64,000 bases of DNA from Corynebacterium resistens DSM 45100 (GTDB lineage: Bacteria > Actinomycetota > Actinomycetes > Mycobacteriales > Mycobacteriaceae), in assembly GCF_000177535.2 (NCBI RefSeq), contig NC_015673.1:2480001-2544000 (forward strand), read 5' to 3'. Below the pieces are notes generated by a model, which did not search any database, had not been told where the DNA came from, and saw nothing but the letters and a program-made list of their open reading frames with translations. A program made the position numbers and the translations under genes. Shown in pieces: positions 26,604 to 36,082 of the stretch (within the stretch, counting starts at the first letter, position 1; every line of letters begins with the position of its first letter).

Positions 26604-27925
26604 CGCAAGCTCGCTACCGCGCGCACCATGTGATCCACGTCGTGCGCCGTGTTGTGCGGGGCCAGCCCCACTGCAACCGCCCCGCCCAACGCAGAATCTT
26701 CAAATACACCCATCCGGCTCAACAGCATCGATTCCCCTGGCCGGACCACGCCCGTCACCACACCACTGGCCAGCAAACGCTGCTCCACCACTGGCGCTGG
26801 CACTCCGTCTACCATGAACGCGAAGCGCGGCACTCGGTCCACCGCATCGAATGCCCCGTGCACACCGTGCTCGCCATCGTCATTCGCCACATCGCCATCC
26901 ACACCAATTACATGCACCGTGCCCAAAGCTTGCAGCCCCTCCACAGCCCGGCGCGCGAGGTTGGTCAGGTGTTTGCTCAGCTGGGGCAGGCCACTTCTTA
27001 CCCGACGCCGACGAGTCCCCCGCGCCGCGTCATCCAACACGGCCAAGTGGTCAATGGCCTCGGGAACCGCACCTAGCAAACCTTCCGATACTCCACCGAT
27101 TTCTAGCAGTTCCCGGGCTTCCTCCAGCGATGGTCCGCGCACCACATCTTTAGCCTTGAAGTACGGCACCAAGCTACGCAGTGTCTTCTGATCGCGGAAA
27201 ACCAGTGCTCCCACGCTCGGCCCGCCCAGGCTGGACATATCCAGCGCCACCACGTCCGCCCTCAGCTCATCGAGCACCACCGGACGGTACGGCGCGTAGG
27301 AGTTCACGTCCACCACCAGCAGCGCATTACTTTTAGCGCGCACGGTTTCAGAGATCGCGCGCACGTTCGTCACGGTCCCTACCAGACGGTTTGCTGCAGA
27401 GACCGCGACCACGGAGGTCTGCGCACCAACCAATTCCGTGTACTGCCAAGCCGGCAACGCACCCGTTCCCAAGTCGGCCTCCGCCCAGCGCACCTTGGCG
27501 CCGTACAGATCAGCGGCACGCTTCCACGGGGTGATGTTCGCGGGGTCGTCGACGCGGGAAAGCACTACTTCCTCACCCAAACGCAGTCGGCGCGAAAGCG
27601 CGGTCGCCAGATTGTCCAGCAAGCTGGCCCGCGATGGACCAATAATCACGCATTCCTTGCGAGCCCCGGTGAGGTCGGCGATCGCGGTGCGCGCGGCGTC
27701 AATAAAAGACTCCCCAACTCGACGGCCCGGCTGTGGCTGGCGTGAATGCGCGCCCCCGCTGGCCTCCTGGGTTTCCAACAGGGGAGCAATGCGGAAGCTG
27801 CGAGCAGCAGCCGACGATACCCGCTCCGGGATTTGCGGGAAATCCTGGGCATTGAGGTAGATCCATCCATCCGCCAAGGATGAATACAGCCCACGGACAC
27901 GCGGAGTATCGAACACAGGTAACAC
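26600..27925 (-). CDS. Class V aminotransferase / cysteine desulfurase-like protein lacking the PLP lysine
   Basis: The 441-residue protein has the SufS/IscS-like fold: IDAARTAIADLTGA, VVLSRVDDPANITPWKRAA, and the strand LLVVDVNSYAP where active enzymes have a DGAQ/DxxQ motif. The segment that should read S-x-H-K-x-x-G-P is instead ALDMSSLGGPSVGALVF, so the Schiff-base lysine position is serine. It is probably not a conventional PLP enzyme. The synteny matches Rv3778c beside the galactan export locus, so a role linked to the wall locus is conceivable but unproven. It is divergent from wzm. Confidence 0.8.
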   Translation of the reverse strand: MLPVFDTPRVRGLYSSLADGWIYLNAQDFPQIPERVSSAAARSFRIAPLLETQEASGGAHSRQPQPGRRVGESFIDAARTAIADLTGARKECVIIGPSRASLLDNLATALSRRLRLGEEVVLSRVDDPANITPWKRAADLYGAKVRWAEADLGTGALPAWQYTELVGAQTSVVAVSAANRLVGTVTNVRAISETVRAKSNALLVVDVNSYAPYRPVVLDELRADVVALDMSSLGGPSVGALVFRDQKTLRSLVPYFKAKDVVRGPSLEEARELLEIGGVSEGLLGAVPEAIDHLAVLDDAARGTRRRRVRSGLPQLSKHLTNLARRAVEGLQALGTVHVIGVDGDVANDDGEHGVHGAFDAVDRVPRFAFMVDGVPAPVVEQRLLASGVVTGVVRPGESMLLSRMGVFEDSALGGAVAVGLAPHNTAHDVDHMVRAVASLR

Positions 27926-28226
27926 CTTTCGTGAAAGCTCGCGCCTTTGCTCACCTAAAGACGTGACTGATATTAGCGCGCCTCATCATACGGGTCGATT
28001 GTGTGAATTCCATGTGTGCTCCGAACAGCACTGGCACCACCGGGTACGGCGTGGGCTATTAAACAATATCCCCCAGCGCTAGTAGATTGAATGAGTTAAC
28101 AACGGAGTGGCTCGGCCCGCGGCCGGCCAACAAATTGTCCGGTCGACATTCGGGCCGGTCGCCAACCGATACGGCATCGTAGAAGCCCAAAGCACATCAC
28201 GATTAGAGAAGGCACTGGTTAAGTAG
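27926..28226. other. Divergent intergenic region upstream of wzm
   Basis: No gene is supported. It must carry the promoters of the minus-strand aminotransferase-like gene and of wzm-wzt. A GC-rich partial palindrome (GCCCGCGGCCGGCC) lies near 28113. Confidence 0.45.
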
Positions 28227-29138
28227 ATGACGGCTAACCCCCAGTCGCAGTCCTCCCGCGAAGCGTTGCACGCTGACATTGAGCGCATGACTGCCGCTAC
28301 GGAACCGCACGACATCCCAGCTTCGAAGTCGCAAACTTTTGCCGCCGCGTGGCGGGACCTCGTCCGCGGCTCCCAGCAGCACGAACTATGGCTGGCGCTG
28401 GGTTGGCAGGATATTAAGCAACGCTACCGGCGCTCCACGTTGGGGCCGTTATGGATCACGATCGCGACCGCCGTCATGGCTATCGCCTTGGGCCTGCTGT
28501 ACTCCCTGCTGTTCCAGCAAGACCTCGCCCGGTTCTTGCCACACGTGGCCGTGGGCCTGATTCTGTGGGGCTTCATCGCCGGCTGTATCAAGGAGGGCGC
28601 GGAGGTCTTCATTGACAACGAAGGCTTGATCAAACAGCTGCCTTCCGCGCTTTCGGTGCACGTCTACCGCCTCGTGTGGAAACAGTTCCTGTTCATGTGC
28701 CACAACCTGGTGATCTGGCTAGCCTTGCTGGCGATTTTCCGAATCCCGGTGGGTTGGAACGTATTGTTGGCGATCCCAGCCATGTTCCTGCTGGTCATTA
28801 ACGGCATTTGGGTCTCCATGTTCTTCGGCATCATCGCCACCCGGTTCCGCGATGTGGCCCCGCTGTTGGACTCGCTGGTTCAGTTGGCTTTCTATATGAC
28901 GCCCATCGTGTGGACTACGACCACCCTTAAGGAGCAAGGCGGGGCTGTCGCAGAACGGGCAAAAATCGCCGAGATTAACCCGCTGTACCACTACCTGGAA
29001 ATTGTCCGCGGCCCAATGATCCACGAGCCAGTTGAGATGTACAGCTGGTGGATCGTTCTGGGCTTCACGGTCTGTGGCTTGATCGCGGCCCTGCTAGTGA
29101 TGCGGCAGTGGCGCTTCCGCGTTTCGTACTGGGTTTAG
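28227..29138 (+). CDS. wzm: ABC transporter permease Wzm (galactan export)
   Basis: The 303-residue ABC-2 type permease has a cytoplasmic N-terminus rich in Gln/Ser, then LGWQDIKQRYRRSTLGPLWIT, the typical entry motif of polysaccharide exporters, and six predicted helices. The last segment ends MRQWRFRVSYWV. With Wzt it should flip lipid-linked galactofuranan across the membrane for attachment to the wall. The next gene, wzt, starts 14 bases after the stop. The orthologous pair in M. tuberculosis is Rv3783/Rv3781. Confidence 0.92.
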   Translation: MTANPQSQSSREALHADIERMTAATEPHDIPASKSQTFAAAWRDLVRGSQQHELWLALGWQDIKQRYRRSTLGPLWITIATAVMAIALGLLYSLLFQQDLARFLPHVAVGLILWGFIAGCIKEGAEVFIDNEGLIKQLPSALSVHVYRLVWKQFLFMCHNLVIWLALLAIFRIPVGWNVLLAIPAMFLLVINGIWVSMFFGIIATRFRDVAPLLDSLVQLAFYMTPIVWTTTTLKEQGGAVAERAKIAEINPLYHYLEIVRGPMIHEPVEMYSWWIVLGFTVCGLIAALLVMRQWRFRVSYWV

Positions 29139-29152
29139 GGAAAGGACTAACG

Positions 29153-29941
29153 ATGGTCAGCATTGATACCTACGGCGCCTGCGTGGACTTCCCCATTTTC
29201 GACGCGCGCTCGCGTTCCATGAAGCAAACATTTTTGGGGGCTGCCGGTGGCGCGATCGGGCGCAATAACTCCAATACCGTGATGGTGGAGGCCCTAAAGA
29301 ATGTGAACCTGCACCTCGAAGAAGGCGACCGCGTAGGGCTGGTCGGCCACAACGGCGCTGGTAAGTCCACGCTTTTGCGGTTGCTTTCCGGTATCTACGA
29401 ACCAACCCGCGGTACGGCTGTGGTGCGTGGGCGTGTAGCCCCCGTGTTCGACCTCGGTGTGGGCATGGATCCAGAAATCAGCGGCTACGAAAATATCGTG
29501 ATCCGCGGCCTATTCCTGGGCCAAACCCGCAAGTCGATGCACCGCAAGATGGATGAAATCGCGGAGTTCAGTGAACTCGGTGAGTACCTTTCCATGCCCC
29601 TTCGCACCTACTCCACGGGTATGCGCATTCGCCTGGCCCTGGGCGTGGTGACCAGTATTGACCCAGAGATCCTACTGCTCGATGAAGGCATCGGCGCTGT
29701 TGATGCGGCATTCATGGCCAAAGCCCGCAAGAAACTGACCGAAATGGTGGAGCGCTCAGGCATCCTCGTATTTGCCTCCCACTCCAATGAATTCCTCGCG
29801 CAGTTGTGCGATACAGCACTTTGGATCGATCATGGCGAAGTCCGCCAAGCTGGCCGTGTAGACGATGTAGTAGAGGCCTACGAAGGCCCCGATGCGGGTG
29901 ACCACGTGCGCAGGGTGCTCAAGGAATTGGGGCGGGTTTAG
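29153..29941 (+). CDS. wzt: ABC transporter ATP-binding protein Wzt (galactan export)
   Basis: The 262-residue ATPase has Walker A GHNGAGKST, signature YSTGMRIRLALG (the usual variant of LSGGQ in polysaccharide exporters), Walker B ILLLDEGIGAVD and H-loop ASHSNEF. No C-terminal carbohydrate-binding domain is present, which fits the mycobacterial type that does not need chain-end recognition. The start at 29153 follows GGGAAAGGA; the longer frame overlaps wzm and is less likely. It works with Wzm in exporting lipid-linked galactan. Confidence 0.93.
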   Translation: MVSIDTYGACVDFPIFDARSRSMKQTFLGAAGGAIGRNNSNTVMVEALKNVNLHLEEGDRVGLVGHNGAGKSTLLRLLSGIYEPTRGTAVVRGRVAPVFDLGVGMDPEISGYENIVIRGLFLGQTRKSMHRKMDEIAEFSELGEYLSMPLRTYSTGMRIRLALGVVTSIDPEILLLDEGIGAVDAAFMAKARKKLTEMVERSGILVFASHSNEFLAQLCDTALWIDHGEVRQAGRVDDVVEAYEGPDAGDHVRRVLKELGRV

Positions 29942-30003
29942 GCTAACCCCGTTTCCCCTAAAAGCCGTGCCCAACGGCTATACACGGCGTACAGTCGATC
30001 GTG

Positions 30004-31752
30004 ATGAACAGCTCACAGAACTCTTCCCAGTCAACCGCATCACAAGCCTTCAATCGCAAGGCATGGTTAGAGCACTATACCGAGGGCACTGCCCCGGATA
30101 TTGAGGGCCTCAACGACCGTGGCGAGACCTTGGTGGAAGTCTTCTGGAAGGCAGTTTCGGAGTTCGGCGATCGCCGCGCCTTCACGTTCTTTGGTAAGGA
30201 AACCTCGTACGAGGAATACGGCGTCGAAGTAAAAAAAGCCGCAGGTGCACTGCAGAAACTTGGTGTGAAACGCGGCGAGCACGTGGCAATCGTGCTGCCC
30301 AACTGCCCGCAGGCGCTCGTGGCGTTCTATGCCGTGTTATCCGTAGGTGCGGTTCCCGTACTGCACAACCCGCTGTACACGACGGCGGAGCTAGAGCACC
30401 CCTTCAATGATCACGCCGCACGCGTGGCTATCGCGTGGAATAAGACTGGCGAGACGATGGAGAAGCTCAAGCAGCGCACGCCTTTGGAAACTGTGGTGGC
30501 TGTCGACATGCTCCAAGCAATGCCGAAGCTGAAGCGCTTGGCCCTGAAACTCCCCATCGGTCCGCTAAAAGCCGCGCGGGAAAAACTCAGCAGCCCTGCT
30601 CCTTCAGCCACACCGTGGGAGGAGTTCCTCGCTAGCGGTAAGCGCTTCGCGCGTTCGTTCACCCCCGTTTCCGTCGACGCCCAAGAGCCCGCCCTCGTGC
30701 TGTACACCTCTGGCACCACCGGCAAGCCCAAAGGCGCGGTGCTGAGCCATGGCAACCTCGTTTCGAACCTCGTTATGGGCGTGACCTGGGTACAGGATCT
30801 GGGCAAGGGGGAAAAGCCGGAAGTGATGCTGGCTGCGCTGCCGATTTTCCACGCTTATGGCTTGACGATGAATATCACGCTGGCGCCTTTCACAGGATCG
30901 GAGCTGGTGCTGCTGCCCGCTCCCGAGATGGCGCTGGTCATGCAGGTGATTAAGAAGCACCACCCCACGTGGCTGCCCGGTGTACCCACTCTGTACGAAA
31001 AGATCATGGATACCGCCGAGGAAAAGGGTGTTTCCTTGAAGGGCATTCGGAACTCCTTCTCCGGTGCCTCGGCTTTGCCGGCGGCTACCGTGCGGCGATG
31101 GGAGGAACTAACCGGTGGCGCGATTGTGGAAGGCTACGGGCTTACGGAGACCTCCCCGATCATTTTGGGCAACCCTTTGGGCAAGGGACGCGAAGGCTAC
31201 ATTGGTGTGCCGTTCCCCAGCACCGAAGTGCGCATTGCCGACCCCGAGAATCCGGCCGAGACCTTGGAAGATGGCGAAGCCGGCGAGCTTCTCGTGCGCG
31301 GGCCACAGGTCTTTAAGGGTTATTTGAACCGGCCGGATGCTACTGCAGAATCCTTCGAGGGTGATTGGTTCCGCACCGGCGATATGGCTGTGATGGAAGC
31401 CGATGGATACGTGCGCATCGCTTCCCGAATCAAGGAGATGATCATCACCGGCGGGTTCAATGTGTACCCCGCTGAGGTTGAAGCTGCGCTAGAAGAGCAC
31501 GAGGATATCGAGCAGGCATGCGTGGTGGGGCTGCCCCGCAGCGATGGCAGCGAGACGGTCGTGGCCGCACTTGTTTTGGCCGATGGCGCGAGAGTCGATG
31601 CGAAGGCGTTCCGAAGCTTCGCCAAGGAGCATCTGACCAGCTACAAGGTGCCGCGCGCGTTCTATGCATTCGAAGAGCTCCCCGCCGATCAGATGGGAAA
31701 GATTCGCCGGCGCGAAGTCAAGGAACTTGTGGAAAAAGTAGCTCAGAACTAG
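30004..31752 (+). CDS. Long-chain fatty acid-CoA ligase (FadD-type)
   Basis: The 582-residue ANL-superfamily enzyme has P-loop-like YTSGTTGKPKGAVLSHGN, motif GYGLTETSP, and FRTGDMAVMEADGYVRIASRIKEMIITGGFNVYPAEVE. The C-terminal lysine lies in DQMGKIRRREV. It activates fatty acids to acyl-AMP and acyl-CoA. TACAGT at 29990-29995 with no Shine-Dalgarno suggests a leaderless message beginning at GTG 30001 or ATG 30004. It sits between wzt and glfT1, but nothing shows a direct role in the wall. A lipid-using organism needs several such ligases. Confidence 0.9.
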   Translation: MNSSQNSSQSTASQAFNRKAWLEHYTEGTAPDIEGLNDRGETLVEVFWKAVSEFGDRRAFTFFGKETSYEEYGVEVKKAAGALQKLGVKRGEHVAIVLPNCPQALVAFYAVLSVGAVPVLHNPLYTTAELEHPFNDHAARVAIAWNKTGETMEKLKQRTPLETVVAVDMLQAMPKLKRLALKLPIGPLKAAREKLSSPAPSATPWEEFLASGKRFARSFTPVSVDAQEPALVLYTSGTTGKPKGAVLSHGNLVSNLVMGVTWVQDLGKGEKPEVMLAALPIFHAYGLTMNITLAPFTGSELVLLPAPEMALVMQVIKKHHPTWLPGVPTLYEKIMDTAEEKGVSLKGIRNSFSGASALPAATVRRWEELTGGAIVEGYGLTETSPIILGNPLGKGREGYIGVPFPSTEVRIADPENPAETLEDGEAGELLVRGPQVFKGYLNRPDATAESFEGDWFRTGDMAVMEADGYVRIASRIKEMIITGGFNVYPAEVEAALEEHEDIEQACVVGLPRSDGSETVVAALVLADGARVDAKAFRSFAKEHLTSYKVPRAFYAFEELPADQMGKIRRREVKELVEKVAQN

Positions 31753-31831
31753 GGATTGTCTCGCAACTGGGCCTCGTTCCTAGCGCCACGCTGCAACTGA
31801 ATCCGGCTCGTGCTGTGGCAAACTTAATGCC

Positions 31832-32809
31832 ATGTCATTGAGCCGTACTGATTCTGTTGCCGCCGTCATCGTGACCCACAATCGGGTCGAGTTACTGGAG
31901 GCCTCCCTGCGTATGGTCGCCGGGCAGCGCGAGTTGCCTACTGAGGGGGCGGGCGGGGAGCGGCGGGGGGCGCCAAAACCAAAGAAGCAACAGGGCATGG
32001 CGCCGAAGATCGACCACATTATCGTTGTGGATAACGGCGCCGACGAGCGGGTGAAGGCGCTGGTCGAAGATGTGTGTGGCGAACGCGGGGTGTACCTGCC
32101 TTCAAAAACGAACCTAGGTGGTGCGGGTGGTTTCGCCTACGGCTTCTTGACCGCGCTGGCATTGGGTGCGGATGCGATTTGGTGCGCCGATGATGATGGT
32201 CGCCCCGGCGATGAGCATGTGCTCGCCACCCTGCAGCAGGTTGCGGAGCGCGAGGGGTTGGATGAGGTTTCGCCGGTCGTATGCAATATCGACGACCCGG
32301 GCCGCTTGGCGTTTCCACTGCGCCAAGGTTTGGTGTGGCGACGCCGCCTCGATGAGCTCGAGGGCGATTTCCTCCCAGGGATTGCCAGCTTGTTCAATGG
32401 CGCGCTGATCAGCGCTGCCGCGATGGAGATCATCGGCGTACCGGATTACCGGCTGTTTATTCGCGGCGATGAGGTGGAATACCACCGGCGTTTGGTGCGC
32501 TCTGGGTTGAAGTTCGGTACGTGTTTGCGCACGTCATACGTACATCCGGATGGTTCTGCGGAGTTCAAGCCGATTCTTGGTGGAAAGATGCACACGCAAT
32601 ACCCGGATAACGAGTTCAAGCGATTCTTCACCTACCGCAATCGTGGCTATGTGATGAGCCAGCCGGGGATGCGCAAGCTGCTGCCGCAGGAATATGCACG
32701 TTTCGCATGGTTCTTCCTAGTGCAGAACCGGGATGTGAAGGGTTTCCGCGAATGGTTAAAGCTGCACGCTATGGGGCGCCGGGAGGAATTTAGGCGGCCG
32801 GGGAGGTAA
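31832..32809 (+). CDS. glfT1: Galactofuranosyltransferase GlfT1
   Basis: The 325-residue GT-A glycosyltransferase has the N-terminal AAVIVTHNRVELLEASL and the strand HIIVVDNGA. NLGGAGGFAYGF precedes the metal-binding CADDDGRPG (DDD), and the acceptor-side region is FIRGDEVEYHRRL. GlfT1 adds the first galactofuranose residues to decaprenyl-PP-GlcNAc-Rha to begin the arabinogalactan. A Gly/Lys-rich insertion (around residues 38-57) is probably a disordered loop. Its position after wzm-wzt matches the mycobacterial locus (Rv3782), except that an acyl-CoA ligase gene is interposed here. Confidence 0.9.
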   Translation: MSLSRTDSVAAVIVTHNRVELLEASLRMVAGQRELPTEGAGGERRGAPKPKKQQGMAPKIDHIIVVDNGADERVKALVEDVCGERGVYLPSKTNLGGAGGFAYGFLTALALGADAIWCADDDGRPGDEHVLATLQQVAEREGLDEVSPVVCNIDDPGRLAFPLRQGLVWRRRLDELEGDFLPGIASLFNGALISAAAMEIIGVPDYRLFIRGDEVEYHRRLVRSGLKFGTCLRTSYVHPDGSAEFKPILGGKMHTQYPDNEFKRFFTYRNRGYVMSQPGMRKLLPQEYARFAWFFLVQNRDVKGFREWLKLHAMGRREEFRRPGR

Positions 32810-32922
32810 AAGCCCGGGGGCTGCGCCTAGAGCAGTGTGCTTTCGGGGCAGCACCTTGGGGCACTACCTTTCGGAAGTGCGCGTGGAGCAACACTTTCCA
32901 GACGTGCACCTATGGCGAGGAG

Positions 32923-33417
32923 TTAGGCAGTGGCCGCGGCCTCTTCTTCGCGCACGCGGAAAATGATGAAGCGCTGGATCAAGAAATTCAAGATCGTTGC
33001 TGCACCTTGTGCAATGACGAAGCTGAATACGCGCACCCAGAAGTCGTTAAGTCCGAAGCCTTCCAGCCAAGGAATTCCAACCTTGTATAGGCCAATCTGG
33101 ACCAGGTAAGTCAACCCGTAGGCGATCATTGTGATCACGAAACGCCGCTTCGACGGCGCCGCGTTGAAAGTCCACCGACGGTTGATCAGATACGCGGTAA
33201 GCGTGCCGAAGATGAAGCCGATCGTCTTCGAGAGGTTATCGGACATCTCGAAAGCAAAGCGTAAAAACAGCGTGGAGCCGAGGTCCACGATCGCCGAAAA
33301 GCCACCCACCAAAATGAAGCGGAACAACGAGGACTCCCAAACCTTTTGGGCAGCAGCGTTTCGTGCGCTCTTCGGCTCCGGGGCAGCGGTGTTTTCTGCC
33401 TTAAGACTTTCTGTCAC
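32923..33417 (-). CDS. GtrA-family membrane protein (second of a tandem pair)
   Basis: The 164-residue protein has four predicted helices and the GtrA hallmarks FRFILVGGFSAIVDLG, TLTAYLINRRWTF and the C-terminal NFLIQRFIIFR. GtrA proteins help move or present polyprenyl-linked sugars; the M. tuberculosis member Rv3789 sits beside dprE1/dprE2. The GTG start shares one base with the stop of the preceding gtrA gene (TAG/GTG), so the two are translationally coupled. The C-terminus is Glu/Ala-rich. Confidence 0.87.
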   Translation of the reverse strand: MTESLKAENTAAPEPKSARNAAAQKVWESSLFRFILVGGFSAIVDLGSTLFLRFAFEMSDNLSKTIGFIFGTLTAYLINRRWTFNAAPSKRRFVITMIAYGLTYLVQIGLYKVGIPWLEGFGLNDFWVRVFSFVIAQGAATILNFLIQRFIIFRVREEEAAATA

Positions 33418-34115
33418 TAGTTTTGGCCTTCCTTGCTGTTCGCCACCCTCGGTTCGATAGTCCGCACTAGCTTCTCCGGTTCGGACTTACTGGAACCGCG
33501 AAACGTCCATAGCTTATTGAAGAGGAAGTTCGCGGGCACAGCCACCATCACGCCGATGAAATTGCCCCAGTAGTCAGGCCGGCGGAAGCCCGTCGAGGAA
33601 TCGAAGATCTCACGTGGCAGCGCCAGTGGTGACTCGGGGTTGACTACCAACGTGGCCACCGCAAGGGTAATCAGAAGACCAAAAATACCCACAGCCATGA
33701 ACTGTGGCAGTTGCTTCCACCACGCCCGCTTTTTAGAATCCTTGAAGGTCCAACGGCGATTCAGCATGAAGTTCCACACATTGGCAACCACAAACGCGAT
33801 AACGCAGAAAACGTGATACCAGCGCATGTGGAATTGGGAGCCCAAAAGGTTAAGAAATGGGTCCTCCGAGCCGATGTGCCATGCCCCGTCAAATAGCTTG
33901 CGCGCCACCACAAACACCGCTTGGTTCACGATGAATCCAGAAGCACCCACGATGCCGAACTGCATGAACTGCCCGAACAGCTTGCGCTTGCGCCCCTGCA
34001 CTTGCTCTGCCTTAGCAGTAGCTTCTGTGTTCGCATTCATGGTCGCTGCAGCGCCTGCTTCTTTAGTTTCGACGCCACGCTCCTCCACGTTCACGTCCTC
34101 AGTAGTCGGTCGCAC
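33417..34115 (-). CDS. GtrA-family membrane protein (first of a tandem pair)
   Basis: The 232-residue protein has a charged N-terminal extension of about 45 residues and four predicted helices. It has GQFMQFGIVGASGFIVNQAVF, NVWNFMLNRRWTF and a C-terminal FLFNKLWTFR. It contains a longer loop between the last helices (VNPESPLALPREIFDSSTGF) than its neighbour. The start is GTG. Together with the coupled second gtrA it may form a hetero-oligomer for decaprenyl-phosphate-linked sugar handling; that is inference from location. Confidence 0.85.
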   Translation of the reverse strand: MRPTTEDVNVEERGVETKEAGAAATMNANTEATAKAEQVQGRKRKLFGQFMQFGIVGASGFIVNQAVFVVARKLFDGAWHIGSEDPFLNLLGSQFHMRWYHVFCVIAFVVANVWNFMLNRRWTFKDSKKRAWWKQLPQFMAVGIFGLLITLAVATLVVNPESPLALPREIFDSSTGFRRPDYWGNFIGVMVAVPANFLFNKLWTFRGSSKSEPEKLVRTIEPRVANSKEGQN

Positions 34116-34290
34116 TCTTATCCTTCGCCGGGGCTGGGGGTCTCATCGATGTGGGGGGAGGAAGCTTAAAACTTCCATCCGCACTTGATCGACTGTCTAG
34201 ATTACGCCCGCCCCGCCAGATTCAATAACAGGCGCGCACATAACACTATGGAAACCACCGGCCACCTGCACAATGTTTGAATAGAGGGGA

Positions 34291-34338
34291 CCTAATCTAA
34301 CACGATCCTGTCAAAGTTGAGGAAACGTGACAGATTAG
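34291..34338. repeat. 48-bp direct repeat, copy A (3' side of the AlbA_2 gene)
   Basis: Matches copy B at 36083-36130 at 46 of 48 positions. The end TGACAGATTAG can pair with CTAATCT and CTGTCA at the start of the same repeat. The stop codon of the AlbA_2-type gene lies inside it. Confidence 0.95.
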
Positions 34339-36080
34339 TGCAAGCGGTACTTCGTCGATCGTCCGCCGCCGATTCTCAAAACGGCACCATCCGCCAACAG
34401 CTTTTCGACGCACTTATTTGCCGTCCCCCGGGAAACCCCGCACAACTCCATGATGTCACTTGTCGCCAAATCACCAATCTCCCTCAACCAGGCAAACGCA
34501 ACTTTCTCCATTTGGGCGACATCCGTAGACGAATAAGGGAGCTGATCGGCATTATCCAAAATACGGCGCGCTGGACCTCCCAGTCGCCATACCGGGCCAT
34601 ATGGCTCGATGAGCGGCCGCCCTCCCACTACTGTTTGGCTCCCAGCCTTGAGGGCAATTTTTGCCGATTCAATGCCCGACTGAAGCCCTTGAGCTACCAC
34701 CTTTTCTGTAACGAAGGGCCTTGAAAAGAGCTCGTAGAGGATAATTGCCACGCGATAATCCCGCTGCCGCTGCTCAGGGGTGATCTTAGACATCAGTTCG
34801 AGCACGGGCAGTACTGGTTCGCCACCAGCCAGGGTGGTTTCAATGAAAGCCCCCGCCACCTGCTCAATGATTGGAGGACGATGCCCTACGGCAATCATCG
34901 ATTGATACATGCGATCCACACCCACCCCTTGCTTGTCGACAAGGCCGATTGCACGGAACAAATCTGCGAGGGCAGGGTAACGTGCTGCCCGATTACTTAA
35001 AACATTCTCGGCGGTAATTGAGCCGGGAAAACCACCAGGGCTGCGCACGGTTAGGGTGCTATCTAATTCCACCCAGCGCACATCAATTGTCTCGCTACGA
35101 TTCCAATCGCGATGGATCATTGCATTTAGAAGCGCTTCGCGTACCGCACTATGCGGAACCTGTGGCACCGGCGTATGCACCCAACCTTCCACTAAGGTGT
35201 TGTTTCGGTTCACGACCTTGAGCGACTTTTCAATGAGATCCAGTTGCTCGAGGGCGGACTTCTCGCCCTCTCCAGTCACCCGATTCGTCACAAATCCGCC
35301 GGGGACATCAAACACCGTTAATTCAATGACACTCGATGGCTGGTCAGTAAACAACAGGGCCCCCGCTTGAGTAAGGTTCCCATCCGAATTTAGGGCACCC
35401 AAGCGTAGCAACATTTCTTCCGCCGTCAGGTCCGCAATTGCGGGAGAAAACTGTCGCGCTATTTCGATAGCTCCTGAACGCACATTCGCCACGGTCAGCG
35501 AAGTAGGTTGCGCCATTTCATCGTAGTTCTGCTGTCTTCGCCTGTATTCCCACCACTCAGCACGATCTACTGGGCGACACGAATCGCCGACACGCCAGCG
35601 TAACCGGCCACCGGTATCCTCTACCGGTTCGGGTGAAGAAGCCACGTAGATGACTAAAATCCGCTGACCGTGGACATTTTCTTCCACGATGTCCGGTGCA
35701 ACCTCGATGCCCTCATGGATCCTCTGGCGCAACCAGTCCACATCCAATTCGGTGCCAATAATCTGACCCGTTTTGTTCTCCACCCCGAGGACAAGCGCTC
35801 CACCGTTAGGTGAATTCGCCATACAAGCCACTTCATCGGCAAGTTTCGTTGCGGCAAAGGGATTTTCCCGTTCACCCGGCTCGATGATATGCCCGTTTCG
35901 TCGCCCAGCTTCTTCCTTGAAGTCAATGTGCTGAGTCTCGGAGGTTTTGGTGATGCGCCCATGACTAGCTGAGGACAGAACGAGCTCCACTGCCTGGCGT
36001 AGCGCTTCTCGGTTGTCCGTTGCGTAAACATTTCCCAACCGAATTTCCTCCGTTGACGTGCGCTTTGTTAGAATAGGCAC
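34335..36080 (-). CDS. AlbA_2 (Schlafen-like) / HATPase-type DNA-binding regulator-like protein
   Basis: This 581-residue protein has three parts. An AlbA_2-type domain (around residues 45-180) shows HIDFKEEAG, FAATKLADEVACMANSPNGGALVLGVENKTG and WRVGDSCRPV. A central HATPase_c_4-type region has VREALLNAMIHRDWNRSETIDVRW and SPGGFPGSI. A C-terminal winged helix reads FAWLREIGDLATSDIMELCGVSRGTANKCVEKLLADGAVLRIGGGRSTKYRLH. Such proteins are often labelled transcriptional regulator or RecG-like. The start is GTG at 36080, with a -10-like TTAGAT six bases upstream inside repeat B. The gene is bracketed by 48-bp direct repeats, suggesting a cassette. Its role, perhaps regulatory or defensive, is unproven. 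Confidence 0.8.
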   Translation of the reverse strand: MPILTKRTSTEEIRLGNVYATDNREALRQAVELVLSSASHGRITKTSETQHIDFKEEAGRRNGHIIEPGERENPFAATKLADEVACMANSPNGGALVLGVENKTGQIIGTELDVDWLRQRIHEGIEVAPDIVEENVHGQRILVIYVASSPEPVEDTGGRLRWRVGDSCRPVDRAEWWEYRRRQQNYDEMAQPTSLTVANVRSGAIEIARQFSPAIADLTAEEMLLRLGALNSDGNLTQAGALLFTDQPSSVIELTVFDVPGGFVTNRVTGEGEKSALEQLDLIEKSLKVVNRNNTLVEGWVHTPVPQVPHSAVREALLNAMIHRDWNRSETIDVRWVELDSTLTVRSPGGFPGSITAENVLSNRAARYPALADLFRAIGLVDKQGVGVDRMYQSMIAVGHRPPIIEQVAGAFIETTLAGGEPVLPVLELMSKITPEQRQRDYRVAIILYELFSRPFVTEKVVAQGLQSGIESAKIALKAGSQTVVGGRPLIEPYGPVWRLGGPARRILDNADQLPYSSTDVAQMEKVAFAWLREIGDLATSDIMELCGVSRGTANKCVEKLLADGAVLRIGGGRSTKYRLH

Positions 36081-36082
36081 CC

